7,788 nt of DNA. It comes from Bacillota bacterium (GTDB taxonomy: Bacteria > Bacillota > Bacilli > Lactobacillales > Enterococcaceae). The notes under the pieces were generated by a model. The model was not told the DNA's origin, ran no database searches, and saw only the letters and a program-made list of their open reading frames with translations. Made by a program: the position numbers and the translations under genes. The DNA lies in the NCBI GenBank assembly GCA_023389005.1, contig JAEWFE010000163.1, positions 1 through 7,788 on the forward strand, read 5' to 3'. Within the stretch, counting starts at the first letter, position 1. Each line of letters starts with the position of its first letter. Positions 6,361-7,788 of this stretch are shown in pieces.

Positions 6361-6520
6361 TACAAGGCAAGCTGCTTTGCTACCTTGTTTTGACGGCGTT
6401 CAGCGACTAGCCACTTCGACGTATAAGCCAGCTCGTCTGGGAAAGTCTTTACTTCTTGGACTTTCCCGACGTTCTGGACAAACTTATCCGCTAGTGGCTG
6501 ACCGAGTCGCTTCACGACCT
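6361..6520. repeat. Two-hairpin palindromic intergenic element (EFAR-like)
   Basis: A non-coding stretch, visibly more GC-rich than the spacers around it, folds into two separate hairpins. The small one pairs ACAAGG (6362-6367) with CCTTGT (6383-6388) around a GC-rich interior. The large one, about 110 bases, is built from AGCGACT/AGTCGCT (6402-6408, 6505-6511), AGCCACT/AGTGGCT (6409-6415, 6493-6499), ATAAG/CTTAT (6423-6427, 6483-6487), CCAG/CTGG (6428-6431, 6474-6477), CGTC/GACG (6434-6437, 6468-6471) and a perfect GGGAAAGTC/GACTTTCCC tip (6439-6447, 6459-6467). Size and the paired stem-loops recall EFAR, the roughly 170-bp miniature repeats described in Enterococcus faecalis that form two independent stem-loops and insert into hairpin sites. 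Sequence identity to EFAR is unverified. Alternatively it is a structured 3' UTR or small RNA of the EIIA gene. It starts six bases past the EIIA stop. Confidence 0.6.
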
Positions 6521-6525
6521 TATTA

Positions 6526-7050
6526 TTACTTTACGTTTAGTATTACTTCTTTTGCTGCGACTTCGCCTGTTTTAACTGGTGCAACTTCTGCATAGTTGTC
6601 TGTATTTGTCACAATTAGCATCACTGTATTATCGTAACCATCTTTGCTAATAGCATTACGGTCAAAAGTACCTAATAATTCACCAGCAACAAGTCGATCT
6701 CCTTGTTTTTTCTTAGAAGTAAAGTGTTTACCTTCTAAATTCACTGTATCAATACCGATGTGGATAAGAATTTCTACGCCATCATCGCCTTTAATACCAT
6801 ATGCGTGCATAGAAGGATAAAAGACTGTTAATTCACCGCTAACTGGTGCGTAGACTTCATTAGCACTTGGCTTAATCGCAATCCCTTTCCCCATCATTTC
6901 ACTTGAAAATACTGGGTCATTTACAGTGCTTAATGCCACAGTTTCACCTGATACCACAGCAGCCACTTCACCTGGATTTAAGTTCACAGCGCTTACAACA
7001 ACTTCCTGATTTTCTTCTTTTTTACCGAATAATTTGCCAAATAGTCCCAT
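6526..7050 (-). CDS. Stand-alone glucose-type PTS EIIA component
   Basis: Cytosolic phosphocarrier that takes phosphate from HPr and passes it to the EIIB domain of a sugar permease. The 174 residues form one EIIA-Glc (Crr-like) domain. The active His lies in ILIHIGIDTVNLEG (H97), and the second conserved His of the pair is in FYPSMHAYGIKGDDG (H82); APVSGEL and a late NTVMLIVTN segment also fit. The first 15 or so residues (MGLFGKLFGKKEENQ) are a basic lead-in like that of free-standing Crr proteins, so this is not a fragment broken from a larger permease. Start ATG 7050-7048 has AAAGGAG eight bases upstream. The gene ends in three tandem stops (TAATAATAA). It lies just downstream of scrB, and the likely partner is a sucrose or glucose-type EIIBC outside the window. 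Named crr in Gram-negatives; I leave the symbol open. Confidence 0.94.
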   Translation of the reverse strand: MGLFGKLFGKKEENQEVVVSAVNLNPGEVAAVVSGETVALSTVNDPVFSSEMMGKGIAIKPSANEVYAPVSGELTVFYPSMHAYGIKGDDGVEILIHIGIDTVNLEGKHFTSKKKQGDRLVAGELLGTFDRNAISKDGYDNTVMLIVTNTDNYAEVAPVKTGEVAAKEVILNVK

Positions 7051-7104
7051 ATCGATTGCTCCTTTATTTGAATTTTCACCATGTGGGAACGGTTCTATAT
7101 TTTT

Positions 7105-7132
7105 ATCATACTAAATTTTCTGATTTTGTCAA
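7105..7132 (-). promoter_or_regulatory. Strong sigma-A promoter of the EIIA gene
   Basis: A consensus -35 TTGACA (7132-7127) and TATGAT (7110-7105) are 16 bases apart, placed between the scrB stop and the EIIA ATG. The leader contains a small odd palindrome GAACCGTTC (7096-7088) and, on the plus strand, a cre-like 7084-7097 with two deviations from consensus, which hints only weakly at CcpA control. No terminator separates scrB from this promoter, so read-through from scrB is also likely. Confidence 0.8.
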
Positions 7133-7168
7133 CCGCATTCATGACAAATATATTATAATCCAAGTTTT

Positions 7169-7788
7169 TTATATTTGCGAATAAACCTTTTTTGGTCCTT
7201 CGATATAAAAGACAGAAGTAAGCACTTCTTGGCCATCATTGACAAAGATTTCAATGCTCTGCTGATCGATATAAGCGGTCAAATGAGTCGCTTGAATTTG
7301 CACACCACGATATAAAACAGGATTGCGTTCTTCGCCAATTAGCTGATACTTCAGATTTTTTCTATCAATATAAACTTCTTTTCTAAAGGCATCATATCCA
7401 AAAGAAATATAATCTTCTTTTGTTCCTAATTTTAATTCAATCGTATCTTTAATGTCGATTTCGATTTTTGAAGGTTGTTTTAACTCTTCATTTAATTCAA
7501 CCTTCACGAACTGATTGTCCAGACTTTCTGGTAGTTTTTGAATGATCTGGTTTTCCTGCACGGTTAAGATTCTAGGCAAAGACATGGAGCCAAACCAACC
7601 ATGCTGCAATTGGTCTGTAATCAGTGGACGTCCCCAAGTATGCATCCAAGCAATCATCACACGTTCATTATTTGCATTTTTAGTTGTTTGAGCAGCATAA
7701 AAGTCATGACCATGGTCAATTTCTTTCAGATTGCTAGGATAAAATTTTCCTACTTGCCAGTCCACTCGACCTTGCATAATGATATTTG
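7169..7788 (-). CDS. scrB: Sucrose-6-phosphate hydrolase (GH32), C-terminal part only
   Basis: Cleaves sucrose-6-phosphate made by the PTS into glucose-6-phosphate and fructose in the cytosol. About 205 C-terminal residues are visible; the frame is open to the window edge, and the Met at 7777 is internal. The visible part has the GH32 stretch DHGHDFYAAQTT, followed by RVMIAWMHTWGRP and GWFGSMSLPRIL, the end of the five-bladed propeller, then the C-terminal beta-sandwich ending in SIEIFVNDGQEVLTSVFY, typical of the family. The catalytic NDPNG, RDP and ECP motifs would lie in the roughly 270 missing N-terminal residues, so activity cannot be judged. Downstream EIIA and ROK fructokinase genes support sucrose over fructan as substrate. 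Its TAA is 36 bases from the EIIA -35 box with no intervening hairpin. Confidence 0.92.
   Translation of the reverse strand, partial: NIIMQGRVDWQVGKFYPSNLKEIDHGHDFYAAQTTKNANNERVMIAWMHTWGRPLITDQLQHGWFGSMSLPRILTVQENQIIQKLPESLDNQFVKVELNEELKQPSKIEIDIKDTIELKLGTKEDYISFGYDAFRKEVYIDRKNLKYQLIGEERNPVLYRGVQIQATHLTAYIDQQSIEIFVNDGQEVLTSVFYIEGPKKVYSQI

Noticed and set aside
6361..6520. tRNA or CRISPR repeat
   Set aside because: No cloverleaf, no CCA-type acceptor pairing and no regularly spaced direct repeats; the structure is two simple hairpins.
6218..6595. 125-codon plus-strand open frame across the repeat element
   Set aside because: It spans the scrK promoter, a terminator hairpin and the two-hairpin repeat, and enters the EIIA gene antisense. 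The region is better explained by those structures.
6903..7184. 93-codon plus-strand open frame over the EIIA start and promoter
   Set aside because: Antisense to EIIA and its promoter; no supporting signals.

Overview
The window suggests a low-GC Gram-positive bacterium of the Lactobacillales, most likely an Enterococcus or close relative. The pointers are AT-rich codon use, Bacillota-type Shine-Dalgarno sites and sigma-A promoters, strong U-tailed terminators, a lactic-acid-bacterium NRAMP transporter, and a two-hairpin intergenic element resembling enterococcal palindromic repeats. The genus is an inference. Almost everything reads on the minus strand; the single plus-strand gene at the left edge converges on the rest.

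Left edge (1-1342): the 3' part of a manganese/iron NRAMP transporter gene (mntH), ending in a textbook intrinsic terminator. The next 300 bases (1343-1643) hold a short unrecognised coding remnant on the minus strand and the terminator of the serine operon.

Serine block (1644-5268, minus): promoter, short structured leader, serC, serA and a DUF1015 gene. The three genes overlap by one base at each junction (TAATG), so they look translationally coupled. SerA and SerC convert 3-phosphoglycerate to O-phosphoserine. No classical phosphoserine phosphatase (SerB) is seen, and the third gene belongs to a conserved family of unsettled function with a ParB/SerK-like ADGHHR motif. SerA belongs to a variant type lacking the usual catalytic-Glu motif, and serC lacks any in-frame ATG start.

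Sugar block (5290-7788, minus): the 3' part of a sucrose-6-phosphate hydrolase gene (scrB), a free-standing glucose-type PTS EIIA gene, a structured repeat element of about 160 bp, a terminator, and a ROK fructokinase gene (scrK) with its own promoter and a LacI-family-type operator palindrome. Together these would supply phosphate to a sugar permease, split sucrose-6-phosphate into glucose-6-phosphate and fructose, and phosphorylate the fructose. The permease itself lies outside the window.

No wholly new multi-gene system is evident. The points most worth a second look are the repeat element at 6361-6520, the DUF1015 gene locked into the serine operon, the atypical SerA active site, and the serC start.
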